Assembly: GCA_907165065.1 (NCBI GenBank)
Contig: OU015539.1
Span: 12,794,816 to 12,858,815 of the forward strand
Direction: 5' to 3'
From: Caprimulgus europaeus
Taxonomy: Eukaryota; Chordata; Aves; Caprimulgiformes; Caprimulgidae
DNA length: 64,000 nucleotides
Positions 11,061-33,215 of the stretch are shown piece after piece (the stretch's first letter is position 1; each line of letters starts with the position of its first letter). Under the pieces are notes generated by a model. The model was not told the DNA's origin. It saw only the letters and a program-made list of their open reading frames with translations, and did no database searches. Made by a program: the position numbers and the translations under genes.

Positions 11061-14000
11061 GTGGCTTCTCATAATTATATTAATCTGCTCATCATTTTGT
11101 AATTTTAGAGGTCAACCCTAAAGAACTGATAAATTGCAAATACAGCAAGCGATCATTAAGCAATTTATCATGATATAAAAAGTCATTAATCTGTTTTTAA
11201 CTATTACAGATGTGTACACATATGCATGGCAGAAGTGCAGTGATGCCATTCTTGGTACAGATTACTGCAGCCCAGTGAAATAGCATAATGTGAATATTCA
11301 TACTTACCCATTTTCCCTGAAATAAGCCCTATTTCCTTAAAATAACTTGAACCTGATAGGATCTCTAGTGCTTCCCCTCCTGTAGTTGGAGTCATATAAA
11401 ATCAAACCAGTGCTTAGGGTGGTTTTACAGGCTCTGTCCACAGGAGAAGCTATACAGACAAGATTATATACACCAACTATCCCCACTTTTTCTTTCAACC
11501 CATATTACAGTTGTCAAAACTAGAAACGCTTGCTAGTATCTACAGTCACACTCCTCAAAATACACAGCTTGTACCTAAAAGTTTTTTCCAAAAGCCCATT
11601 TTCCTGCATGATCTCTCAACATAAGGTGAAAGACCTGCACTTCTTTGTGGGTGTGTGGGTTTCAAGGGATTTCTTTTTCCCTCTCCAGCACTTACCCTTT
11701 GGTTTTCCAGCAGCTGCAGTTATTCTAGTGGAATTAGCTAAGTCTTGCATCAAGTGTGGATTTCCTGATATTTGAATAAAAGATACTTCATTTTGATTGA
11801 GTAATTTGATCATTAAAATTGACGATTTCCAGATTTTCTCAATTAAGTCTGTTTTCACCAGATCCTGCAAAAAAATGGGAGAATTTTAGCATCCTAAATA
11901 TTTTATATCTTGTGATGGGCTTGGCAATTCAATTGAACATAGACCAACTATTTTGATTCTCTGGTTTACTTCCATTAAAAGGAATACATAGGGCTGTTGC
12001 AAAACTCCTTATCAAGGCCCTTCATTGAAAGATCAGGCTGCAAACTTAATTACTAATTTGCCAAGCTCAGATGCCCCCATAAGCCACTATCTCCTATTGC
12101 CACTATCGAACACAAAACTACAAGGCAAGGTGGACTAATAATCTAACCTGGTACGACAGTTACAGTGTTTTCAATTTTGTAAATTATTTGTGACTAATTA
12201 GTTGTGAAGGTACGGTAGCTATGAAGACATTATTAGCCATGGTAGGGTCTTGGCAGCAGAGATGCCTTTCCACTTGCTGATTGTAGTGTCTTGTGGCCTA
12301 GGGTCCTGCTGCATGGCTGTGGATGATAGCACAATATTTATATTTCCTGATTTCCTACTATAACCCTGTGTAGACTGACTTAAGCAGCTTAGTCATATGT
12401 CTGAAGTGTGAGGTACCTCATTCATAAAATTAAAGCTGGATATTGTGGAAGTAATGCAAGAGCCAGGGAGTTTTGTACTTCATGCTTACAGGTTTTGAGC
12501 TTACATCCCATTTTTGAAACCTAATTTAAAATTATTAGTTAGTTTCTTCATATATCCTGCTAGTAACTAACTAACTAGAAAAGCGGCAAAAAAAAAAACC
12601 AAAACAAACCAACCCAGATAATCAATACACATTTCTTTTGTAATTTGATTGAGGATAATTATTTAAAGCTCTAATAATTACTGTTTTTCTTACTGAGTGA
12701 TCCTTTGTTGATGAGCTACAACAGCAACCAGACCTCTAAGTAGGTTTTAATACAAGTACAGAAGCTTTAAAAAGTCTGTGGTGTCAAAGTAAATTAAAGT
12801 ATCCCTAAGCAGTGCTTAATACAACTGACCACTGTGATTTCTACAGGGCAATTCTGTTTTACTCTGTCAATCATCCAATAGGCATTAATATAAAGCAGAA
12901 CAGCTCTGAAGAAATTTGTTATGGACTGTCATGTCAAGAACCCAAACGCTAACCTGCAATGGCCTTCATATTATTAGAACTACTAAGGGTCAGATTCCAA
13001 TTAATCCTCAGATTTAACAGTCCTCCGCTGTAGTGGGTCTTGATACAATTAAGCAATAATAGATGACAGGAAGGATACTTCCTGGCAGTTAATGACCAAT
13101 GGTGATATTTGAAGGCCCTTAACCCAGCTGGTCATTAACTGCTCAGAGACACAACCTGAAGCTCATATTTTCTACTGTAAACTGTATATTAAAAGAAATA
13201 AATCAACTACTATTTTTTTCCCATTCCTCCTCTCACCCTGTTCCCATCCTGTGCAAGCTGCTGCCATTGGACTACTGAGGTAGCAATCAGTTGCCGCAGG
13301 AAAATCCCAGTGCAAGTAAGCAGTGGGGACACAGACCATTGCACCGAACCTTGTAATCCTGAAAACTCCCGACTGCAGAGTTTTCTAAGGGCTCCCAGGG
13401 AACCTGCAGCTGGTGAGAAGAGGTTGTGTTCAGAGGCTGCATGTCAGTGCTCAGCCAGAGGGAGAGATGTGTCCAAGGGAAGAAGAATGGACCCAAGCAG
13501 CAGAAGTGCCTCAGTTCTCATCTTGGTTGTGCTCTGTCACTGGTTTGGTGCCAGAGAAGTGGCTTGGACTCCAGTGTGGTAGGTCCTTCTGTGATGACTG
13601 GAATAACAGCAGTAACTTAGGAGGCCAAGAGGCCTATCTGTTACTCATCCAGCACTGTGCTAGCTTTCTCTTGCAGTGACCTGATGCATACACTGTATTA
13701 TTAGTAAAATTTCTGAAGGCTACGATGGCCATTTAGAGTGACAGCAAGGCTAGCGCAGGGAAGCCAGCACAACTGAGTTGGTCAGAGCTGCTGTCCTTCA
13801 GGGAAGGAAACCAGACAGTGCCTGTGCATGGCCACCTGTCTGTCCTGGGCATGCTGCTCCTCTCGGCACCAGTGACAATATGCATGCTGCTCTGTGGCCT
13901 CCAACACACTACCTTCTCCACAAGATTGTATGTGTGGAGACAACACTCTGTCCTGCATGGTAATTTGTCCATATTTTTTTAGACTGACATCTAGAGGTAT

Positions 14001-15353
14001 CAAATTTGTCTCTTACTGCTGCAGGAAGCAGTGACTTTTTGCATGCCATTCACAAAATCATAGAATGATTCCTCAGCTTGCTTTTCATTGTACTTATGTA
14101 GCAACCCAACCGACACCAGCAGTGCTTCCCAGATTACTGATCATTATCGCAGCTACAGATTCCAGCAAGAAAAGGAGACAAATCATGTGGTAAGAGGTGC
14201 ATGTGAGGGAAAACAGAGAAAAAGCTAAGATTTGGATGGCATAAGTTGACTTTCACGTGGAGCAATATGAAAATACAGCAGCAGAACATTGGACCCCATT
14301 TCAGATATATTGTATAGAAAGTTAAATTCAATTCCAATGACATGGTGCTTCATCTCCAGGTGCCTTTCACTTTAGTAGCTTTAGCTACTGACTGTGATCT
14401 AGTGCCTAACTTTTTCAAACTTATGGTATGGCCATTGCCACATTTTGTCAAACTGCTGTAAATTCAGTAGCAGAAATACAGGCTTTTTCCTCAAGACTGT
14501 TTTAGTGTTGCAGTATGATTGAGTTGACTGCTTACCAGAAACAAAAACTTAAATTGCACGCATCAATATTTATGTATTTTTCCATTATAACACGTTGGTC
14601 ACCAATTTCATTACATCCACTTTTGACCCTGAAGTATTTCATCACATAGATTAATAACACAGTATGTAATTCTTAATAATTTCATGTATGATGCTCTCTC
14701 CAGGGAAGTAAGGATTCTTTCCCACTTAGATGTTTCAGGGTGGTTTGCACAATAACTGAAACGAGGCTGAAATCTGATGTAATGCACAATCAAAATGTTC
14801 TGTTACATTACAGCACAGTACACTTCAATGTAATTTATTCTTTTCCTGTGAGAACCATGACTAATTACAAAGTCAAAAGCCAACTGTAATACAGAAATGG
14901 CAGCAGTTTGCAGGCACGGCAATATGGCAACTATAGGTTTTCTTCTTGTCAAATTTGGTTAGTTACTTCAATGTTATATGCAGTGGAAAAGGGAAAGGCA
15001 AAGAAAGAAGAAATGTGAGAACCGTTTTGTCTCATTTCTATGCAGTAAAAATCCTTCTGAGATTATGTTGTGACTAACAGCACTTCCTGCCTACAAAATT
15101 GACAATACCCAGTAAATATTATCAAATTAAGTTGGTTATCATGCATGTCTTTTACAGCATATGGTGTTAATGGCTTTCAGAGGCTGATAAATGCCTTTGT
15201 GGAATGGAAAGGCATGGAGATAACCTAAGAGCTGGGAGATTCAGTTGCTAAATTTAAAGGAGGCCACCTGAACAGGCCTAGTTGCATTTTCCTGTCCATC
15301 AGCTCATCACAGACAATCTTTAATGCTAACTTCAAAGCAGTAATATGGGAAGA
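11061..15353. other. Intergenic DNA between CpG island and SOX6 3' end
   Basis: AT-rich, no gene recognised. Contains the 14-bp inverted repeat at 13085-13142. A moderately G+C-rich patch at about 13250-13600 has overlapping short ORFs with no recognisable motif. Confidence 0.55.
13085..13142. repeat. Perfect 14-bp inverted repeat (potential hairpin)
   Basis: GCAGTTAATGACCA (13085-13098) and its exact reverse complement TGGTCATTAACTGC (13129-13142), separated by 30 bp. Each arm contains TAATGA/TCATTA homeodomain-type cores. It could be a paired regulatory site or a transcribed hairpin; there is no transcript evidence. Confidence 0.8.
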
Positions 15354-15393
15354 AGTCACACACACATCTCATAAAACAAAATTTATCTTTAAT
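15354..15393 (-). terminator. SOX6: SOX6 distal polyadenylation site
   Basis: In mRNA sense: ATTAAA (15393-15388), then about 17 nt of A/U-rich sequence, then a GU-rich element GATGTGTGTGTGACT (about 15369-15355). This is the standard hexamer, cleavage zone and GU-rich downstream element order, so cleavage probably falls near 15370-15376. ATTAAA is the common second-choice hexamer. Confidence 0.65.
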
Positions 15394-17821
15394 TTGTAAG
15401 TGTCAACAGCAGTACAAAAGATGGAGTGATGGTGAATAGATTAAGGGTAGAGAGGACAGTCTTGAGGTAAATGAGCATAAATAGGCAGTCTTATAGACAC
15501 TCCCCTGAGGGGTCTGAACCCCTATCATGGCATATACTGTATCACCCAAGGATGACATGTTTAACATATCAGGAAAGCACCTTGTGCAAAAAAAAAAAAA
15601 AAAATTAAAAAAATCCCTCCCCACCCGAAACATGTAGGTAAGGTGCCAACGTACACCAGAACATACTGTATATGGACAGTGTCTTTCAATTTTGTCTTTT
15701 CCATTAATAACTGAGGCAGAGGAGGAGAAGACTCTTAAAAGTACCACTGAAAGATTATTTAATATTTAATTTACCTCACGTCAATACTGCACAACAAAAT
15801 CCAAGAAGTCTGTTTATGCAATGAAGCAGAGCTAAGAATAACTATTCTCTTTTTTAAATTGAGAACAGATTTTTTTTTTTTAAATCAGTATCCTTAGCAA
15901 ACTTCTTTCTTTTTTTTTGTTTACTGTATCAAGAGGAGAGTGTGAGATGTGATGGCAACCTTTAAGTTCATTTAAAAACTTTACACTGGACTGTACAAGA
16001 TTTTTTTGATAAACTATTTACATTTTCAGACTTTAAAACATATTCAAAGCAGCAATAGACACTAGTTTTTCCTCTAAACGCCCAAATAAGTACCGGCCAT
16101 GGGCCCAGGTAGGTACCTGCATTGTATATAGAATTTCTACAAAGAAAACCTGCCCATTCAGTTAGCCAGTGGGTGTACAACGAGCAGCCCTCGCCGTTAA
16201 GAGCTGCACCCACAGTGTTGCTATAGGAATCAAAGCATAGTACCTTGACAAGAGAGTCTCAGTTGTCCCAACAGCTCTACACAAACTTTACAATTTGAAA
16301 CAGCAGCTAGCATGTCAGTCCAGCATGTCAGTGAATTGTGCTGATTAAATTAACATAGAGTACAATCTCACAATATACATCACAAACAAATTACAATGTC
16401 AGGAAATAAGAGTTACAGTAAGATAAGTTATGTAGTAACAGCTTATAAGCTTGTCTTAACATAATAAAAAATTTTTTACATGGGAAATACAATAATGAAT
16501 GAACATAAATGCTAAGCATTCTAGTTTGCTACAAGCTGAAGAAGGGTACAAGAAAAAAAACGTTGCTTTCTAGAAAGCAAAACACAAATGACAAAGGAAG
16601 ACAAACGGAGAATGCACACTAGCAGGTCTGCAATGTGCAGCATACAAACAGTTAAATATTTGCACATTCCCCATACTCCAAGAGCACCAAGGACCTCACT
16701 TGTGGTTTTTAGAAAGCGGAAATTACAAAGCAAGCCATGTCACTAAGTTGCTTTATAGCTTTCATATTGCCATAAATACCAATTTGATAAGTTTTCCTTT
16801 AGCCCAGTTCACCCCACCCCACTCCCTTTTTACCCAGCGTGTGAAATCTCAGAATACTTCTTTGTCACCATTTCCAACAAATCTGGTAGTTAAAAAAGGG
16901 CGATGGATTAAAATGAAATATATTTGCATATACATTTTTTTTTCCTTCTGTGGCAGGACTTTACAGTATATAAAAAATGTAGTTTGATCTGAGAAAAATC
17001 ACATATATTAATGGGTTATATTAAAAAAAGGTTTGGGGGCAGTTTTTTTTTAAATGAAAGAGTGTTTTGTAAAGGATCAAATGAGGTCATATAGTATTAT
17101 TCTTTTAAAAGAACATGCTCAAGTGCCAACTTGAATCTTAAAAAAGCATGCAAAACACCAAGGGTCCAAGCCCATTCCTTAACTTCTCATAAAAACATGA
17201 AGAACTCTATCATACATTCGGCTGGCTGCATCTCCAGTGCAGTTGTTCGCACTGTGGCCCTGGCTCAGCAAAGTTTGCCCCGCTTGGTGCCAACGCTTTA
17301 CTGGTCCTCATGACTGCCCTGGAAGTACTAATGTGCTTACTATTAAGCAGGTAGGTCAGTGTTTTGCTGGGAGAGGATGGGGGTGCCAATCTCATAGTAT
17401 GTTTTGCTAGGAAATTATTTTGAAATGCCATGCCTTTGATATGACTAAAAAACAAAACCAGAGAGCCAACCCAGAGAGAGGACTATGTTTTAGATTGCAT
17501 TGGGAAGTGGTCATGTTTGTACTCAAAGCAGGAAGCGCCCACAGCTGACTGCTGTAGGCGGTGCACAAGGTGCCGCATTTATTGTGAATAAAGCTGCTGG
17601 GTTTTCTGCATTCCCATCCCGGAGCAATCCCATCTTTTGCCCTCCCACTGCCTCATGCTGCACCCGAGTACGCTGATAGAAACACACTGCATGTATTCTC
17701 AGCAGGCCGTTTCACAAGCTACATGGTGATGCCCACACATACAGGCAGACCACAACTGGGCCACTTCGTCAAAGTCATTTCTCCATGTAAACCTGAACCC
17801 TGGAAAGCAGTTCTGCTTCCA

Positions 17822-17829
17822 TTAAGACT
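17822..17829 (-). promoter_or_regulatory. SOX6: Distal miR-499-5p 8-mer match
   Basis: AGTCTTAA in mRNA sense, extended by one further pairing base. It lies about 4.2 kb after the stop, in the part of the 3' UTR present only if the distal poly(A) site is used. Confidence 0.5.
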
Positions 17830-20374
17830 TCTATCTTCCATTTTTATGAAATGTGAACTGTCCTAGCTGGTATCAGACTGTTTCAGGAGTGTTCTCTTGA
17901 AAATAAGTATTTTATAGTTTTCCAAAAAGAAAATATATTGCATTTGTTAATTAAATAAACTGTCTGTTCACAGAGAAAATAGTATTACTATACTTGTGCA
18001 TTACCTGAATGGAGTTGTTATTTTTTTTAGTTAGAGTTATTAAAGGGGGCTCAAACACAACGCTTAACAAGCAATTCCACAAATCCTCTTTGTGTATTGT
18101 GTGAACAATTTCCCCTGGTATTATAGCCTAATGTGACAATAGTATGATTTAATGAATGTAGAAAATAAAGGTTTGATATTATTAAGTCTCGACAGCATTG
18201 CAAGGGCCATCTTGGTCATGATAATCTTTCCAGGAATATGCTTTTGGCTTCCAAATGCCATTCTTGTTAAGAAGTAAAATATCTCATCAGTTCTACTTGG
18301 ATTCAGAAGACTGTGTTTCCTATCAAATGTATCAGAAATTTGGTATGTTTAATGTAGCAAATTTCCAAAGAAGAAGAAAGTATTCTGTGTTTGTGGAATA
18401 TGCTATTAAAAATCAGTGAGAGCACAAGTGAGGCATCTTGCTGTCCCAGCTACAGGTCCACAATACTGCGCTCACACTGCGGGTGTAAATTCAGCATCTA
18501 CATGAGGTACAGTGACTTGTCAGCATTTAATATGGACCAACATACACTGATATAGAACAAAAGTAAATACATAACTTATACTTCACTAAGTATCCATGAA
18601 CAAAAAATAAAATTCTATTTCCTATGTTATATTTACACAATTTAAAAAAATTCTAAAATGAGATGGTAAATTCATCAAAAACTTTGTTTTGAGCTCCGAT
18701 TAATAAAGTAAAAATGTTGTTTTTTATCCTTATGATTGTCCTTTCTTGATTTCTACTGACATTTTAGAGCCAATGTCGGCTAATAAATAGAATAAAATGC
18801 TCATATGCACAATTCAGATTCAAATCTGTTCCTCCCACTCCTCCAGCCAATAAATGCAACTTTTACCAGCTGGTGATTCCTGAACAGCCAGTCATTTTCA
18901 AGAACGTGGCTTTAACATACAGAGCATCAGCACTGAGGCGGGGCTGGAGCTAAAACAAAGTGTTCATACATACATGTATTTTGCATAAATAAATGAAATA
19001 ACAAGACATAAAAATGACTCAAATCCGGCAACTGTGAGGCAGGCCCACACGAGTCGAAACAGATGACTTTTGTTCATGTAGTTTTCGTACAACAGTTTCA
19101 CATTAGTCAGAAGTGATAAAAAATACCATTTATATCCAGTGCTTATAACACTTACGAAACAACATCTGTGAGTGTGTGTTTTTTTGTACTACAAGCAAAA
19201 TCAAGTTTCAGTCCTAAAGAACAGTCCTTTGTTCTCCACAAGCCTGCAGAATATTATTTTGGCATGGTCATAAAATTTAAAAAAATTAACCAACTAATCT
19301 AAATGTTTGCCTTTGTGCAAAAAAATAATTACATAAAATACAATACTAGCAATACAGCATTCTAGCTATGCCGCAAAACCAGAAAAAAAGAGAGCAAGAG
19401 AGAAAGAAAGTGACATGGGGGGAGGGAGAGATACTTCTAACTGGAGAATTATGTAAGACATTAATAAATAGTCATTTTTTAGGAAATAATGGTATCCTCC
19501 CCCCAATCTGAGCTGAATGTATTAAAAACATTTCAAATTCCCAAGCAATTATAAGAACAAAACCCACTTTCTATCAGTACCTTAGCCAGCTTAAAGAGGG
19601 CGCTCACCAGCTAATGACACAGCATATGCCTTTAAAGTCTTGGCTAGACCAGTTTATTGCTTATTAGACATGGACTAACACATTTAAATAAATATTAAAA
19701 ATATAGCATTTTGTTCCAAATTACAGAATGGTCAGAGAAATTTGACCATTGTGTTTCTATGCCATTATCTTTATAAATTGTCCTGTAAATTGAACAATCT
19801 TTGTCTTGGGGGTGGTTCTCGCACATTTAAATGTGATTCCTACAGTGGCAACAATGGCTATCTCTGCTGAAACAGGTATTAGTGGGGCTATGGGGAAAAT
19901 GACTACTCCTGATACGGCACCTTGTCATTGCATTTCACATGAATTTCTGCAGGACAGGATGATAGCATGAGGATAGTCAACATTAACACTATACTTCTAT
20001 TGTCTGGGCCCTCAACAAAGCCTATTCATCTCTTTGGGAAGATTTCCGACGGACTTCAAGAGGCTCTAGGCCCACTCATACCTCAGCCTGAGTCTGAATT
20101 TATCACCAATGTGCTGAACACATCCAATTTAAAATAAAAGCTGAGGGAGTTGAGGAGCTTCAGCACATGTATTCATCAGGCTCATTGGATCTGCATATAT
20201 ATACAGTGATGTATTTGTGAACAGAAGTGGAGTGTGAAGGGAAAAAAATAAAGGCAATTTCTTCTCTGTCTCTGAAATCGAATACATTTGCAATCTTTAA
20301 GTATCTCTTCCTTGTGTATTTCCCAGAATTTTCTCTAGCAATTGCATTATTTCTAGTAGTAATACAAATTCGAA

Positions 20375-20440
20375 TTTTACTTTCTATAGCACCTTACATC
20401 CAAGGATCCCAAAGCATTTGACAAGCGTTCATCAAGATCT
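20375..20440 (+). repeat. Ancient amniote SINE fragment (MIR/CORE-like) in SOX6 3' UTR
   Basis: The segment reads TATAGCACCTTACATCCAAG then GATCCCAAAGCATTTGACAA. This matches the 'TAGCACCTTTCATCC-AAGGATCTCAAAGC-CTTTACAA' stretch that I recall from old amniote MIR-type SINEs. Only this core is recognisable. It is antisense to the SOX6 mRNA. Family assignment is from memory. Confidence 0.45.
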
Positions 20441-20788
20441 GGCTCACATTCCCACATGACTAATATTCAATAAATATTTTTGATGCACTGTTTTTCCAGC
20501 TTTGCAAGTCAGATATTTGTGTGGCCTTCCGTCCCCCACCAGGAGTCTCACATATAAATCACTGCATAAATACTTAAGGTAGCAAACAGTTCCTTCAGGT
20601 CACAACAGGAACATGTTCTATGGAGCCATGATTCACTACAGGATTCTACAGGCCCTAAGAATTCATCATGGTGGACTCTACAAGCAGTATGGATTTTACA
20701 TCTGCCTTTGCTGTCTAAGTGTAGAGGTTTATAAGTATAAACACATTTTTTTAGGAATATTTGTACTGTATGTACATACAAAAGTCAC

Positions 20789-20913
20789 TTTATTTTGCTT
20801 TACATATAGCAGAGTGTTTCCACATGCTCCTTGAACATACAATGTTACAGGAACAACTGAATTTCCCATTCATAAATGTCATGCTCATTTTAGTAGCCGG
20901 TGCACTTTTATTT
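20789..20913 (-). terminator. SOX6: Candidate proximal poly(A) signals in the SOX6 3' UTR
   Basis: Two canonical AATAAA hexamers in mRNA sense lie at 20913-20908 and 20794-20789. The second is followed by the U/GU-rich GTGACTTTTGTATGT, a plausible downstream element. Use of either would give a UTR of about 1.1-1.2 kb that keeps the four stop-proximal miR-499 matches and drops everything beyond. Confidence 0.3.
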
Positions 20914-21073
20914 CATATACCTGTGTAATTTAGGGGAGGAGAAAGAGGGGATTTTTCAAACACTGAATAAGGAATTGTAAGTGTAATGCCACCAACAGTA
21001 CTTTAAAAAATAAATATTAAGTATTTGGACCCTTGACATTCTGGAATGAATAAATTATTTATCAGAAAATGTG

Positions 21074-21873
21074 TTAAGACTGAATGCAAGGGTTAAAAGC
21101 AAAGGGGTAGAGAATGTAATCAGAGGTGGCCTCACACTGCTAAGACAGGCCTGTCTATAGCTGGTGATCGCTTCTTTGTGCTAACTTAAAATTTCACACT
21201 AATGGCACATCAAGAGGCAAAAGCAGTTGGGCACATGCACTATGGCAACCATGTTCACTACTTAAGAATATCCTGTCTCCAGATTCCTGAGTACTTTACC
21301 ATATTCTGGAAAAAATTAGGTTTTATATATAATTTTTTTAAGATGCCAAAGGATTGTCTAAGACTTTACAGTGTCTCCTTTAAGACTTTTTTTTAAATGT
21401 TAAGATTCAAAAGTTATGAAAAGTTTGGCACATCAGAAGTTCAGCTATACATATATGGAAAAAATGGAATTGAGAGACTATTTTTTAAAGATGAGCTATG
21501 ATGCACAGATGTGCACACTTGCGGACTTGTTCTGTTTCACAATATGAAATCTGCAGTTTTTGTTTTCTAAAATAATCCAGAATAAAAACACATTCACAAC
21601 CTGTAGGCTGGCACAGCATACCTGAGTGAGAATGTATAACCCCCATCTAAAACAGTAACTTAAACCTTTATCAGCATCCAAAAGGAAAAAGACAAAAGGT
21701 AAGACTTGTAAGACAGCTATTGATTCATTTAAGTTTTCAAGTCCTGATGTCTGATATTTAATATATGTCTTCATCTAAATTAAAAACAAAACAAAACAAA
21801 ACAAAAACAAAAACCCAAGTTCATGAAAAATTAGGGAAACAATCTGTCTCACACATTAAGAAACATTTAAGAC
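21074..21873 (-). promoter_or_regulatory. SOX6: Cluster of four miR-499-5p target-site matches
   Basis: miR-499-5p begins UUAAGACUU. In mRNA sense there are 8-mer matches (AGTCTTAA) at 21074-21081 and 21380-21387, a 7mer-m8 at 21359-21365 (21 nt from its neighbour) and a 7mer-A1 at 21867-21873. miR-499 repression of SOX6 through its 3' UTR is established in mammalian heart and slow muscle, so the cluster is very likely functional. A further 8-mer lies at 17822-17829. Confidence 0.75.
21782..21816. repeat. (AAAAC)n simple repeat
   Basis: About 35 bp of AAAAC/AAAAAC units in the SOX6 3' UTR; the transcript carries (GTTTT)n, a U/GU-rich run 180-210 nt after the stop. Confidence 0.85.
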
Positions 21874-21991
21874 CATTCTGCTGATGTAACTGTAGGAGCC
21901 ACACATGCATGCAGGCTCTTTAAGAACTTTTGTTCAAAAAAACCCCAAAAAACCCAAATGAGTCTGAGTACTTTAATTCTGTGAACACTTC

Positions 21992-22295
21992 TCAGTTGGC
22001 ACTGACTGCCTCATGGGCTTCGTTTTCGCTACTATAGTCTGATTTGGGATCATCCTCATAGTCCTCGTACATTTCTATTTCATCCTCTCCATTTATCATT
22101 TCATTTCCAGCAAGGCTTCCGCTGTCCGTCTTCATACCATAAGTGCTCTGAATGACGGGGATGCTGGGCTCAGGGCTGGCAGAGGTGCTCGAGCAATCTG
22201 ATGTCATCTGAGGTGATGGCGTGGTAGTTGCCATGGTAATAGCACCAGGATAGACAACCCCCGTTCCCGTGGTGATTGGAATTTGAGGCTGTTGT
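21992..22295 (-). CDS. SOX6: SOX6 terminal coding exon (C-terminus and stop)
   Basis: Last coding exon, acceptor TTCCTTCCAG before ACAACAGCC. It encodes [20 protein letters not shown], a Ser/Thr/Pro-rich stretch ([20 protein letters not shown]), then [17 protein letters not shown] and an acidic tail ([20 protein letters not shown]) ending EAVSAN. The TGA stop is at 21994-21992. The Ser/Pro-rich then acidic arrangement is the normal SOX6 C-terminus; SoxD proteins have no classical activation domain. The open frame extends upstream to 22471, but positions above 22295 are intron. Confidence 0.97.

Positions 22296-33215
<10,920 letters not shown>

Larger units (their letters stand above)
15370..21991 (-). 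other. SOX6: SOX6 3' UTR
   Basis: Sequence between the SOX6 stop and the distal poly(A) site, about 6.6 kb, AT-rich, with no CR1 or LTR insertions. It carries a cluster of miR-499 seed matches (21867-21873, 21380-21387, 21359-21365, 21074-21081, and a distant one at 17822-17829), a (GTTTT)n run, CU-rich stretches (mRNA sense of 19380-19430), a U17 run (15588-15604), a MIR-like SINE fragment (20375-20440) and several internal AATAAA signals. SOX6 mRNAs in mammals also have a multi-kilobase 3' UTR, as I recall. The ORFs here are short and not convincing. The distal boundary is inferred from sequence signals, not from transcripts. Confidence 0.75.

Noticed and set aside
10502..11074. 190-codon plus-strand ORF across the CpG island
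   Set aside because: Long ORFs arise easily in CpG-rich DNA because stop codons are AT-rich. The product is Arg/Ala/Gly-rich with no motif, and ORFs on the other frames and strand are similar. Treated as promoter DNA.
13310..13679. Overlapping plus-strand ORFs of 64-90 codons in a G+C-richer patch
   Set aside because: Three frames are open at once, there are no recognisable motifs and no clear splice or promoter context. Most likely composition.
14050..14075. AAATCATAGAATGATT as a reversed CR1 tail
   Set aside because: A CR1 tail on the minus strand should continue into GGTTGGAAGG-type sequence; it does not.
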